The notes beneath the pieces were generated by a model. That model did not search any database and was not told the origin of the DNA. It was given only the letters and a program-made list of their open reading frames with translations. This document shows, in pieces, positions 1 through 7,677 of a stretch of 64,000 nt of DNA. The position numbers and the translations under genes are program-made. Source of the stretch: Clostridium sp. CAG:567. Lineage in GTDB: Bacteria; Bacillota; Clostridia; TANB77; CAG-508. Where the stretch lies: NCBI GenBank assembly GCA_000437855.1, contig FR902206.1, positions 1 through 64,000 on the forward strand, written 5' to 3'. Each line of letters begins with the position of its first letter. The first letter of the stretch is position 1.

Positions 1-548
1 TGATGCACTATACATCTTTGATATTCCGTCTTAGGGTATACGCTTTCTAATTTCCTTTTTTGCCATTCTTGTACTTCAGGTATAATTTTATCTGTTATAT
101 CACTTATCATATCTGGTGAAAGATTACAGCCAAATATCTCCTTTATTTGTTCTTGAATGTCATTATCAGACATTCCTAATGCATACATAGATATTACTTT
201 TTCATCAAAGCCATTTGCTGTTCTTGAATATTTAGGCACTAAATCGGAATCAATTTCTCCGTTTTTATCTCTAGGAACTTTTACTGGAATATTTCCCATT
301 TCTGTTGCTACAGTTCTTTCTGGATAATATTCATTTCAATAATTATTATTATTTGTTCTTTCGTTTTTGGAATAACCAATTTTTGCTTCCATTTCAGCAT
401 CCAACAATTGTTGAAAGGCAGGGGCAAAGAAATCTTTCCAGGCTGTGTACATATCATTCATAGATTTAATATTTTTTGGATCATTCCTTCTAAAAAATTC
501 CTCTACTATTTCATTTTTTTCTTTTTCTACTTTTTTACCCATAGAAAA
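1..548 (-). pseudogene. IS256-family transposase remnant, frameshifted and internally deleted
   Basis: On the minus strand the reading opens at 542 (MGKKVEKEKNE) and gives 68 residues typical of the N-terminus of IS256-type mutator transposases. It stops at 336-338. Family sequence resumes in another frame from about 325 (TVATEMGNIPVKVPRD) and runs to the window edge. Near position 45 the text jumps from QEWQKRKLE directly to VYPKTEYQRCIVH, so the segment that should carry the first two catalytic aspartates is missing. The copy is therefore inactive. Its upstream end is cut at about 548, right where the DnaC-like gene ends, so the junction marks an insertion or rearrangement. Confidence 0.85.
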
Positions 549-1365
549 ATGATATTATAGAATTTGTTGTTTCACATACTTTGTTTGGTATGCTTAATCT
601 TTGTTTTAACTTATCTCTGTCATAATTTGTTGTATTAATATATGGCAATTCATTTAATATTCTTTCATTTATAATTGTAAATAATTTAGATAACAACCAA
701 TCATTCATTGGTTCAAGTCCCAAATTATCTATAACTAATAAATCTACTTTTGTATATAATTTTGTTAGATCACTTTCTGTATGATTTGTATAAAATTTAG
801 CATACTTATCTACTAATTCTGTTAATGTTCCAAATATTATTGGCGTATTTTCTTTTAATAATTCATTACATATCGCCATTGAAATGTGTGTTTTTCCTGT
901 TCCACTTTTTCCTTCAAATATAATACCATTCTTGAAGTTTTTGAAATCTGATATAAATTTCTCTGCTGCTAATTTCGTTCTTGAATTTTGTTCATTTGTA
1001 ATAAAATTCTCTAAAGTTTTTTGTTTAAATTGTGCTGTTATAAAATCTGTTCCATAATATTGTTTTATTTTTTTGTTGTATTCTTCTTTTCTATAATTCT
1101 CATATTGTTTCATCAATTCTTCTTGTAACTTTTCTTTTGCCTTTTCTCTTTCTTCTATTGCTTGTTTACAATTACATTTTTCATTTTCTATAAATACATT
1201 TATTGTTTTATTTATTGGATTTAATATTCCTCTTGGTTTTAAAACTTTATTACAATATTTACATCTGGTATCTTCAGGTATATTTGTTTTTATTGGATAA
1301 CCATTTTTCAAGATTTCTTCTATACTATATAAAATCTTTGATTTTTCCATAACTCTGTTCTGCAT
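535..1365 (-). CDS. DnaC/IstB-like helicase loader ATPase, C-terminus cut by IS remnant
   Basis: This is an AAA+ ATPase of the DnaC type, which in phages and ICEs loads the replicative helicase. It has a cysteine-containing N-terminal region (CKYC, then CNCKQ), a Walker A motif GKSGTGKTH near residue 155, Walker B LLVIDNLG, and a sensor region TTNYDRDKLKQRL. The last residues (about SFFYG) are read out of the adjoining IS256 remnant, so the usual arginine-finger end is probably lost. ATG 1365 is preferred over the in-frame GTG at 1374 because that GTG lies within the ribosome site AAGGAGGTG. The gene overlaps the end of the replisome organiser, which suggests translational coupling in one replication operon. 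Confidence 0.8.
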   Translation of the reverse strand: MQNRVMEKSKILYSIEEILKNGYPIKTNIPEDTRCKYCNKVLKPRGILNPINKTINVFIENEKCNCKQAIEEREKAKEKLQEELMKQYENYRKEEYNKKIKQYYGTDFITAQFKQKTLENFITNEQNSRTKLAAEKFISDFKNFKNGIIFEGKSGTGKTHISMAICNELLKENTPIIFGTLTELVDKYAKFYTNHTESDLTKLYTKVDLLVIDNLGLEPMNDWLLSKLFTIINERILNELPYINTTNYDRDKLKQRLSIPNKVCETTNSIISFFYG

Positions 1366-1801
1366 AAAATTCACCTCCTTCTGTTTCTATTTCTTTTTTT
1401 AATTCTTTTTCTCTTTCTGTATACACATTTTTTCCTAATTTCGTGGATTCTTTTTTATCCTTTATCCCTTTCTCCTGTAAGTTTTGATACTTATTCCAAT
1501 TTTTAATTTTATAGCCATATTCATCTTGTATTATCATGCTATATTCCTGGAAAATATCTAATGCATTCTTGATACTTTTCTGATTTCTACCCATATGATG
1601 TGCTAATGTTTCTATGGTAAAAAACTTATTTTCACTTATTTTTAAATATCCTCCAGATTCACAATTTGCTGCTATTACTAAACAATTTATAAAAATTACA
1701 ATAAGCCTATCTCCATCTTTTTTTCTTTTGATTTGCTTGATTTTTTCGTTGTCAAAAAAATTATTGTACAACTTAAACCAATATCTCTTTCCCCCTTTCA
1801 T
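1325..1801 (-). CDS. Phage replisome organiser / DnaD-like N-terminal protein
   Basis: This 158-residue protein begins MKGGKRYWFKL and has the winged-helix layout of phage replisome organiser N-terminal domains: FFDNEKIKQI, IFINCLVIAA, and ENKFFTIETLAHHMGRN. These proteins bind the element's origin and recruit the helicase loader, which matches the DnaC-like gene directly downstream and overlapping by about 40 bp. It is shorter than DnaD proteins that carry a C-terminal DnaB-like domain; its tail is only a charged KKE-rich stretch. Starting at ATG 1801 places an AAAGGTGG ribosome site about 9 nt upstream. Confidence 0.8.
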   Translation of the reverse strand: MKGGKRYWFKLYNNFFDNEKIKQIKRKKDGDRLIVIFINCLVIAANCESGGYLKISENKFFTIETLAHHMGRNQKSIKNALDIFQEYSMIIQDEYGYKIKNWNKYQNLQEKGIKDKKESTKLGKNVYTEREKELKKEIETEGGEFYAEQSYGKIKDFI

Positions 1802-1838
1802 CAGTAATCACCACCTTTTTAGTAAAATATTTTTAATT

Positions 1839-2078
1839 TTAAAAATTATCAAAACTATATTTTACTTTTTTCTTTGGTTCTTCTAGACTATCTTGAATGT
1901 ATTTGTCTAGAATTTCTTTTGTAAATAGTGTTTTAGATTCAATTTTGTAATATGGTATTTTCTTTTCTCTAACTAATTTACGAATTAACCAATATGAAAT
2001 ACCCAAATATTGTGCTGCTTCTACTGAATCTAAAACTCTTTTTTCTTTTGTATTTGAATTTAATTTTTCATTATCCAT
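1839..2078 (-). CDS. Small helix-turn-helix (excisionase/MerR-like) DNA-binding protein
   Basis: This 79-residue protein has one winged HTH of the excisionase type (VEAAQYLGISYWLIRKLVREKKIPYYKI) and a basic tail. It is the first gene of the minus-strand replication operon and is divergent from the XRE repressor. It may therefore be a Cro-like regulator or an excisionase; the sequence alone does not separate these. The ribosome site AGGAGGTGATT is strong. Its order with the organiser and DnaC genes is typical of Gram-positive prophages and ICEs. Confidence 0.75.
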   Translation of the reverse strand: MDNEKLNSNTKEKRVLDSVEAAQYLGISYWLIRKLVREKKIPYYKIESKTLFTKEILDKYIQDSLEEPKKKVKYSFDNF

Positions 2079-2102
2079 GCCTAATCACCTCCTATCTAAT
2101 TT

Positions 2103-2138
2103 GTTTAAAACAAAAACATTACTGTTTTGTTTTAAAAC
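2103..2138. promoter_or_regulatory. Inverted repeat, candidate operator in divergent control region
   Basis: The arms GTTTAAAACAAAAAC and GTTTTGTTTTAAAAC are near-complementary and separated by ATTACT. They lie between the divergent HTH gene and XRE repressor, where repressor operators are expected. The low sequence complexity makes chance similarity possible. Confidence 0.45.
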
Positions 2139-2196
2139 ATTCTATTTATATTTTTGTTTTTTGTTAATACATTTTTAAAGTATTTTTGTTTTAATT

Positions 2197-2212
2197 ATTT
2201 ACAAATGTAAAT
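2197..2212. promoter_or_regulatory. Perfect 7-bp-arm palindrome, candidate repressor operator
   Basis: ATTTACA-AA-TGTAAAT is a perfect dyad located about 45 bp upstream of the repressor start. Its size and position suit a dimeric XRE repressor controlling itself and the divergent operon. The binding protein is inferred. Confidence 0.5.
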
Positions 2213-2254
2213 TATTGTTTTATAATGTTCTCATAAAAATATATTGGAGTGTTT

Positions 2255-3253
2255 ATGATGAATATAAATTTTAGTGAAAAATTAAAGCAGTTAAGAAAAA
2301 ATAAAGGTATTACACAACAAGCATTAGCAGATGCTATTGGAGAAAAAAGATCAATAATCGCAAATTATGAATCAAATAATTCCACACCAGGATTTGAAGT
2401 TTTAAATAAATTATCTAACTTTTTTAATGTACCTGTTGGATATTTAACTGGAAAAAACAATTCTTTAGTTAGTGAATATAGTTTTAAAACTTTAGAAGAT
2501 TATATTGATATATTACCTAATCAAAAACCATTATGGTTAAAAATAAAAAATCCCATAAAATATTCTTCTTTTACTGGTAAAGAAGTTTATGGTCCTAATA
2601 AAGATTCTAAAATTATATTCTTTAATCCATTGGATGAAAAAGAAAAAAATTCAAGAATATATTTAGAGTTTTTAAATATTAATTCTTATGCAACAGATAG
2701 AGAAACTTTTTATAAAACTATTTATAGTTTCGCATGCAAATATGGTTTCTTTGGAGAAGTTTATGAATCTACAAATGAAAAGTTTAATGTTTCTTTTCCA
2801 ATCTTTAAACCATTTGAATTAGGAATATTTGACACAGATTATTATAACCCTTCTTTATTTCAATTTGACCTAAACTTTAAAACAGTTGATTTTCCTGGAA
2901 AAGATAGTTTTAATTCAATATTAGAAGAATATAAAATAACAGGGTATTTTGAACCTATATCTTGTTATATAGATTATTTATCAGAAATGCACCGTTTGGT
3001 TTATAACTTATCTTGTGATAATAGATTGTTAGAAAAAACTTTAGAGCAAATTTCTTATAGAACTGGTGGAATTAGAAAACGTTTTGTAAGAACTGATTCA
3101 GGTGAAATTGTAGAAAGTATTTCTTATAAATCTTTACTTTCTTTGATGTATTATGAATTGTTTTTGGATATAAAAAATGGTAATATTCCAAATTACTGTT
3201 TTGAGTGCAATAAATTTTATTTGCCTGATAGTAAGCATAAATGTAAAAAATAA
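2255..3253 (+). CDS. XRE/cI-like repressor with large C-terminal domain and zinc-type motif
   Basis: Residues 5-60 form a classic HTH_3 domain (KLKQLRKNKGITQQALADAIG, then a recognition helix, then VPVGYLTGKNN). The remaining ~270 residues are not a LexA-type peptidase and I do not recognise them. They end with CFECNKFYLPDSKHKCKK, a likely small zinc-binding motif. Upstream in-frame GTG 2249 is less likely than ATG 2255, because GGAG at 2246-2249 needs about 5 nt spacing. The gene diverges from the replication operon and leads into a co-directional nucleotide-enzyme module and the integrase, so it is the probable lysogeny or element-maintenance switch. Lacking a visible self-cleavage domain, it may be controlled by a ligand or by a protease. 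Confidence 0.75.
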   Translation: MMNINFSEKLKQLRKNKGITQQALADAIGEKRSIIANYESNNSTPGFEVLNKLSNFFNVPVGYLTGKNNSLVSEYSFKTLEDYIDILPNQKPLWLKIKNPIKYSSFTGKEVYGPNKDSKIIFFNPLDEKEKNSRIYLEFLNINSYATDRETFYKTIYSFACKYGFFGEVYESTNEKFNVSFPIFKPFELGIFDTDYYNPSLFQFDLNFKTVDFPGKDSFNSILEEYKITGYFEPISCYIDYLSEMHRLVYNLSCDNRLLEKTLEQISYRTGGIRKRFVRTDSGEIVESISYKSLLSLMYYELFLDIKNGNIPNYCFECNKFYLPDSKHKCKK

Positions 3254-3272
3254 GTTTGAAAGGAGCTTTTAT

Positions 3273-4028
3273 ATGAGTATAATTAATACATTTGATAATA
3301 AAACAAAAGAAATTCTAAGCCCTAAAAATTTGGTAGATGAAATAGAAAATTTTCCAGAAGTTGCTATTTTAATTTTTAAAGAAAGATTTTTCGACTATTT
3401 ACAAGAAGAATATGGAATGAAAATTATAGGTCATGTTAATGCTGGTTTATTTATTCCTATTTACAAATTAAATTTTCATGGGAAAGAATTTGCAATAACA
3501 AGAACTACTATAGGTGGTGCTGGTACTGCTGGAACAGCTGAAGAATTAATTGCTATGGGCGCTAAAAAAATATTAATATATGGAACTTGTGGTACTTTAG
3601 ATAAAGATATTTTAAAGGGACATTTTATAATTCCTACTGCTGCTTATAGAGATGAAGGTACTAGCTATCATTATGTTGAACCTAGTGATTATATTGAAGT
3701 AAAAACTGCAAATAAACTTTGTTCAATTTTTGATGAATTAAATATTCCATATGTAAAAGGTAAAACATGGACAACTGATGCTATTTATAGAGAAACTGCA
3801 GGAAACATGAAAAAAAGAAAAGAAGATGGTTGTATTGTCGTTGAAATGGAATGCGCTTCAATAATGGCTGTTAGCCAATTTAGAAATATTCCAATATATC
3901 AATTCTTATATGGTGATGATACATTAGATGGAACTGAATGGGATAGAAGAAAAATTGATGATAGCTCAAAAGAACTTATGGAAAGAAATATATTAGATTT
4001 AGGATTTAAAATTGCAGAAAGATTATAG
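3273..4028 (+). CDS. Nucleoside phosphorylase (PNP/UDP family)
   Basis: This 251-residue enzyme belongs to the nucleoside phosphorylase family, which cleaves nucleosides with phosphate to a base and ribose-1-phosphate. Seen motifs are TTIGGAGTAGTAEELIAMGAKK, YGTCGTL, and VVEMECAS, the last carrying the Glu-Met-Glu that binds the ribose. The true start is ATG 3273, preceded by AAAGGAG; an upstream in-frame extension overlaps the repressor gene and lacks a ribosome site. It is the first of three nucleotide-related enzymes between repressor and integrase, a position where prophages carry accessory genes. It could be salvage or a defence effector; substrate specificity cannot be read. Confidence 0.8.
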   Translation: MSIINTFDNKTKEILSPKNLVDEIENFPEVAILIFKERFFDYLQEEYGMKIIGHVNAGLFIPIYKLNFHGKEFAITRTTIGGAGTAGTAEELIAMGAKKILIYGTCGTLDKDILKGHFIIPTAAYRDEGTSYHYVEPSDYIEVKTANKLCSIFDELNIPYVKGKTWTTDAIYRETAGNMKKRKEDGCIVVEMECASIMAVSQFRNIPIYQFLYGDDTLDGTEWDRRKIDDSSKELMERNILDLGFKIAERL

Positions 4029-4040
4029 GAGGATAATTCT

Positions 4041-4802
4041 ATGAATAGTTTAGAATATTTAGATAAAATTGTAGAAGTAAAAATTGATAGACCTATAGGA
4101 AGTAGTCATCCAGATTATCCAGATCATATTTATTTAGTTAATTATGGATATGTCCCAAATACAATAAGTGGAGATGGTGAAGAGTTAGATTGTTATGTAT
4201 TAGGAGAATATAAACCATTGAAAGAGTATAAAGGAAAATGTATTGCAGTGATTCATAGAGTTGATGATGATGATGATAAATTAATTATAGCTCCAGAAAG
4301 TAAATCTTTTACTAATAGCGAAATAAAATTACTGACAGATTTTCAAGAAAAATTTTATACTAGTGAAATAATTAGAAGTCCAAATTACTTAGAATTTAAT
4401 AAAAACATACCTGAATTATCTGTTACTAATTTAGAAAATAGTTTAAAATTTTATAAAACTGCTGGATTTAAACTTGAATATGATAGACCAGAAAACAAAT
4501 TTGCATTTATAAGTTTAGGTGAAATTCAATTTATGCTACAAGAATTTTATATTACTGATAAATGGAATATTGCCCCTATTACCTATCCTTTTGGTAATGG
4601 AATAAACTTTCAGTTAGAGGTGGATAATATAAGACAAATATATAGCAATTTAAAAAATGCAAATTATGAAATAACATTTGATATTGAAGAAAATTGGTAT
4701 AGACAAGATAATAAATTATTAGGTAATAAAGAATTTTTAGTACAAGATCCTGATGGATATTTATTAAGATTTTCAGAAGATTTAGGAGAAAGAGAGGTTT
4801 AA
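4041..4802 (+). CDS. Inorganic pyrophosphatase-like domain fused to VOC (glyoxalase/bleomycin-resistance) domain
   Basis: Residues 1-115 match the compact family related to soluble inorganic pyrophosphatase: VKIDRPIGSSHPDYPDHIY, NYGYVPNT, and the metal-ligand signature GDGEELDCYVLG, then DDDDKLIIAPE. Residues about 128-250 match a VOC fold, with a VTNLENSLKFYKTAGF repeat start and the ending VQDPDGYLLRFSEDLGE. VOC domains bind metals or small toxic compounds. The fusion of the two is unusual. An AGGAGG ribosome site precedes ATG 4041, 12 nt after the phosphorylase. Together with the NUDIX gene downstream it suggests handling of unusual nucleotides or pyrophosphate-containing products, though this is inference. 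Confidence 0.75.
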   Translation: MNSLEYLDKIVEVKIDRPIGSSHPDYPDHIYLVNYGYVPNTISGDGEELDCYVLGEYKPLKEYKGKCIAVIHRVDDDDDKLIIAPESKSFTNSEIKLLTDFQEKFYTSEIIRSPNYLEFNKNIPELSVTNLENSLKFYKTAGFKLEYDRPENKFAFISLGEIQFMLQEFYITDKWNIAPITYPFGNGINFQLEVDNIRQIYSNLKNANYEITFDIEENWYRQDNKLLGNKEFLVQDPDGYLLRFSEDLGEREV

Positions 4803-4807
4803 TTTTT

Positions 4808-5230
4808 GTGGACAAATTTAAAGAAATAAGACCAATTGCTTTAGGTCTTGCTATTAAAAACAATAAGCTATTAGTTTCAGAAGGTTTTGATAAAGTAAAA
4901 AATGAAACTTTTTACAGATGTTTAGGTGGAGGTATTGAATTTCTAGAAAAAAGTGAGGAAGCTTTAAAACGTGAGTTTTTAGAAGAAATCAATGTTGATA
5001 TTACAGTTAAAAATTTTTTAGGAATATCAGAAAATATCTTTACATATCAAGGAAAAAAAGCTCATGAATTGATTTTATTTTACTCAATCGAAATATCTGA
5101 TGAAAATTATCAAGAAGAATATAAGGTAATAGATGATCATGGTGAAACTATTGCAAAATGGATTGATATTGATGAATTTAAAAATAAGAACAAAATACTG
5201 TATCCAAAAGAAGTATTTAAATATATTTAA
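4808..5230 (+). CDS. NUDIX hydrolase
   Basis: This 140-residue NUDIX protein hydrolyses a nucleoside diphosphate linked to another moiety. The Nudix box is visible as GGIEFLEKSEEALKREFLEEINV; the usual Gly near its end is Asn, while the catalytic REFLEE core is intact. Translation starts at GTG 4808 with GAGAGG about 10 nt upstream, 5 nt after the pyrophosphatase-VOC gene, so the three enzymes form one operon. Substrate is unknown; an ADP-ribose, capped nucleotide or oxidised nucleotide target is possible. Confidence 0.8.
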   Translation: MDKFKEIRPIALGLAIKNNKLLVSEGFDKVKNETFYRCLGGGIEFLEKSEEALKREFLEEINVDITVKNFLGISENIFTYQGKKAHELILFYSIEISDENYQEEYKVIDDHGETIAKWIDIDEFKNKNKILYPKEVFKYI

Positions 5231-5272
5231 TTCATAGCTATTCCCTACCACATGAAAGGAGGTGATAAAGGT

Positions 5273-6427
5273 GTGGTAGGAAATATCGAAAAACGTGGAG
5301 AGAATTCATATAGATTAAGAGTTTCTGGTGGCTACACAGGAGAAGGCAAAAAAATTATCTATAAAAAGACTGTTCAAGCTAAAAACAAAAATGAAGCTAG
5401 AAAAGAATTAGCATTATTTATATCTGAAATAGAAACTGGACAAGCCTTATCTGCAAAAAAGATGCGTTTTAGAGATTATGCTGATTTTTGGATTAACAAT
5501 TATGCTATTCCAAATTTGTCTCCTAAAACTTATGAAAGATATAAAAGTATGTTAAGGTCAAGGATTCTCCCCTATCTCGGCAACATGTATTTAGACAAAA
5601 TTCAACCAATGCAATTAATGTATTTATATCAAGAATTAAGTGAATCAACATATATTAGAAAAAATATTAAACATAAGTTATCTTCAAAAACTGTACTGGA
5701 ACATCACAGATTATTACATTCTATGTTACAACAAGCAGTATATTGGCAAATGATTCCATACAATCCTGCATCAAGGGTAAGACCACCTAAAGCTAAAAAT
5801 CCAAGTATTAATTTCTATGATGATGTACAAACAATTGCATTAATTAAGGCATTGGAAAGTGAAGAATTAAAGTTTCGAGTCATTATCCTTTTAACAATTT
5901 TCACAGGATTAAGACGTGGAGAAGTTTTAGGATTAGAATTGCAAGATGTAGACTTAAAAAATTCTTCAATTACTGTAAGACAGGCTAGTCAATATGTTTC
6001 TTCTATTGGTATCTATACAAAAGATCCTAAAACTGAAACATCAAACAGGGTTATTAGAATCCCTGATTCAATTACTAAACTTTTAAAAGATTACAAAAGA
6101 AAACAATCAAAAAAAAGATTAAAATTAGGAGACAAATGGCAAAATACAAATCGATTATTTGTACAATGGAATGGTTCTCCTATGCATCCAGATACAATTA
6201 CAAAATGGTTTAGGCAGTTCCTAGAAGATAAAAACTTGCCACATATTACATTTCATGGCTTACGCCATACACATGCAACTTTGCTTATTGCACAAGGATT
6301 AGATGTTAGAACTGTTAGTAATAGATTAGGACATGCTCAAACATCTACAACATTAAATATCTATGCCCATGCATTTGCGAGAATGGACAGAGAGGCATCA
6401 GATAAACTTGATAATCTTTCTTTATAG
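5273..6427 (+). CDS. int: Tyrosine recombinase (phage/ICE integrase)
   Basis: This is a full-length integrase of about 384 residues. The N-terminal arm-binding region (VGNIEKRGENSYRLRVSGGY) and SAM-like core-binding region are followed by the catalytic domain with TGLRRGEVLGL (first Arg), HGLRHTHATLL (His-x-x-Arg), LGHAQTSTTLNIYAH (second His and nucleophile Tyr). The usual ATG call at 5252 would place the AAAGGAGG ribosome site inside the gene, so GTG 5273 is more likely. It lies about 370 bp from a 3' half of an initiator tRNA gene, consistent with tRNA-directed integration. The gene appears intact, so excision may still be possible if a partner site remains. Confidence 0.92.
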   Translation: MVGNIEKRGENSYRLRVSGGYTGEGKKIIYKKTVQAKNKNEARKELALFISEIETGQALSAKKMRFRDYADFWINNYAIPNLSPKTYERYKSMLRSRILPYLGNMYLDKIQPMQLMYLYQELSESTYIRKNIKHKLSSKTVLEHHRLLHSMLQQAVYWQMIPYNPASRVRPPKAKNPSINFYDDVQTIALIKALESEELKFRVIILLTIFTGLRRGEVLGLELQDVDLKNSSITVRQASQYVSSIGIYTKDPKTETSNRVIRIPDSITKLLKDYKRKQSKKRLKLGDKWQNTNRLFVQWNGSPMHPDTITKWFRQFLEDKNLPHITFHGLRHTHATLLIAQGLDVRTVSNRLGHAQTSTTLNIYAHAFARMDREASDKLDNLSL

Positions 6428-6553
6428 GGAAGATACAAAAAAATATTTTAAAGCCAATTAGATGCTTATCACATAAATTTATACAAAAAATTGAAAGGAA
6501 AAAAATTCTATGAAAAATTATAATAATAAAGAAGTAAATCAAGACATAACAGT

Positions 6554-6617
6554 TTCTGCTTAAATACTTTTAATTAATTTCACAATTTAATATTTTATAT
6601 TTAAGCAGAATCTTTTT
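6554..6617 (+). terminator. Rho-independent terminator after integrase
   Basis: The arms TTCTGCTTAAATA and TATTTAAGCAGAA are perfectly complementary around a 31-nt loop and are followed by TCTTTTTT. A tiny 17-codon frame (6510-6563) with a fair ribosome site ends in the left arm; it may be a leftover. From 6428 to 6792 nothing else gene-like is seen. Confidence 0.75.
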
Positions 6618-6792
6618 TATTTTATTTCAAATAGAATTTAATCAAATATATTTATAAATATCGAAAATTCAAGGTTTACCAAAAAACCTTTTTATATAGA
6701 TTTGTGCCAAAATGGTGCCCAATTCATTTTATGTAACTTAAAATGAGCAAAAAATAAGAGTCCACAATCTCTTGCGACTCTAATAAAATTTT

Positions 6793-6840
6793 TGGTTGCG
6801 GAGGTAAGACTCGAACTTACGACCTTAGAGTTATGAGAAC
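6793..6840 (-). other. 3' half of initiator tRNA-fMet gene, integrase attachment-site remnant
   Basis: Read on the minus strand this is an anticodon-loop-to-CCA fragment: CTCATAA with anticodon CAT, T-arm GTAAGTTCGAGTCTTAC, acceptor strand CTCCGCA and ACCA. The A at position 72 is characteristic of initiator tRNA (C1-A72 mismatch). No 5' half exists next to it, so it is not a functional gene. Its CCA side faces the integrase. A hairpin AGAGTC/GACTCT at 6760-6781 lies just beyond the CCA, like a tRNA terminator on the minus strand. It is best read as an att copy. Confidence 0.8.
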
Positions 6841-6909
6841 CAGCGGTCAAATCCCGTTATTTCCATTGTTTTTTGTTTCGGTTGTGGTCAAAAAAGTGGT
6901 CAAATTATG

Positions 6910-7365
6910 CTAATCGTCTAGTGAGACTGCATCTTTAGCTTTAGCTGCATCTTTAGCTTTAGCTGTATCTTTAGCATTCTCTTTATCTAAAATACTAATT
7001 GTCTTATATTTTTTGCCTTGTATTTCAATATAACCATTTTCATTTTCTTCATAAATGATTGCATAACTTATTTTATCGGATGTGTCTTCAAAAAAATATT
7101 TAATAACACAGTTTCCCTTTTTTAAACATATCTTTGCTGATTCGTACCATAAACATGAATTTGGTTCTTTTAAATCAGGACAATATACATCCAAAAGTTC
7201 AAATTCTCTATTATTAATTAATACACTTATTGATTCATCTTCTAACTTAAAGCTAGGGTCATTTGTAATTGTTTTTAAACACTCTATTAATGATATATGC
7301 TCTCCAACTCTTGGGTAATCTGCTTTGGCAAAATTTTTTATTTTTTCTTTTAGTTCTTCATTCAT
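6910..7365 (-). CDS. Hypothetical protein with alanine-lysine-aspartate C-terminal repeats
   Basis: I do not recognise this 151-residue protein. It is acidic, with an N-terminal helix (MNEELKEKIKNFAKADYPRVGEH) and a central mixed region with two isolated cysteines, and no membrane segment. The last ~20 residues are three units of roughly KDAAKA. The DNA below them is a tandem repeat of GCTTTAGCTGCATCTTTA type at 6930-6975, prone to length change. It is preceded by a ribosome site GAGGAAA and follows a zinc-ribbon gene in the same direction, 16 bp apart, which may form a two-gene operon. Confidence 0.55.
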   Translation of the reverse strand: MNEELKEKIKNFAKADYPRVGEHISLIECLKTITNDPSFKLEDESISVLINNREFELLDVYCPDLKEPNSCLWYESAKICLKKGNCVIKYFFEDTSDKISYAIIYEENENGYIEIQGKKYKTISILDKENAKDTAKAKDAAKAKDAVSLDD

Positions 7366-7381
7366 ATTATTTCCTCGCTTT

Positions 7382-7570
7382 CTAAACTATGGCTTCACTA
7401 ATTATATTACCGCAATCTTTACACATTATATCTGGATCTTGCTCATCTGCACTTTCATTTAATAATGTTCCTGTTAAATGTATACCTCCACATATTGGGC
7501 ATACTGCTAATTTATATCCGATAGGAAGTGGTACACATCTACTAAATTTTATAGAATTATGTTTTTTCAT
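7382..7570 (-). CDS. Small zinc-ribbon protein
   Basis: This 62-residue protein carries CPICGG and CKDCGN separated by about 25 residues, a treble-clef or zinc-ribbon pattern. No catalytic motif is present. A GAGGAGGTAAAAAA ribosome site precedes the ATG. It is the first gene of a short minus-strand pair in the accessory region. A nucleic-acid or protein-binding role is likely for the fold but cannot be specified. Confidence 0.6.
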   Translation of the reverse strand: MKKHNSIKFSRCVPLPIGYKLAVCPICGGIHLTGTLLNESADEQDPDIMCKDCGNIISEAIV

Positions 7571-7642
7571 TTTTTTACCTCCTCGATTTATCTTAATTAT
7601 ATTATAAACTGATTCAAATGTTATGTAAAATACAAAAAAATT

Positions 7643-7677
7643 ATAGAGTTATAACTTTTGGTTATAACTCTATTTTC
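7643..7677 (-). terminator. Terminator of the LysR/MBL operon
   Basis: ATAGAGTTATAAC and GTTATAACTCTAT form a perfect 13-bp stem with a 5-nt loop. On the minus strand the stem is followed by an AATTTTTTT tract, directly after the LysR stop codon. A shorter T-run on the plus side may make it bidirectional. Confidence 0.85.

Noticed and set aside
6510..6563. 17-codon gene after the integrase
   Set aside because: It has a fair ribosome site but is very short and its stop lies in the terminator stem; mentioned only with the terminator.
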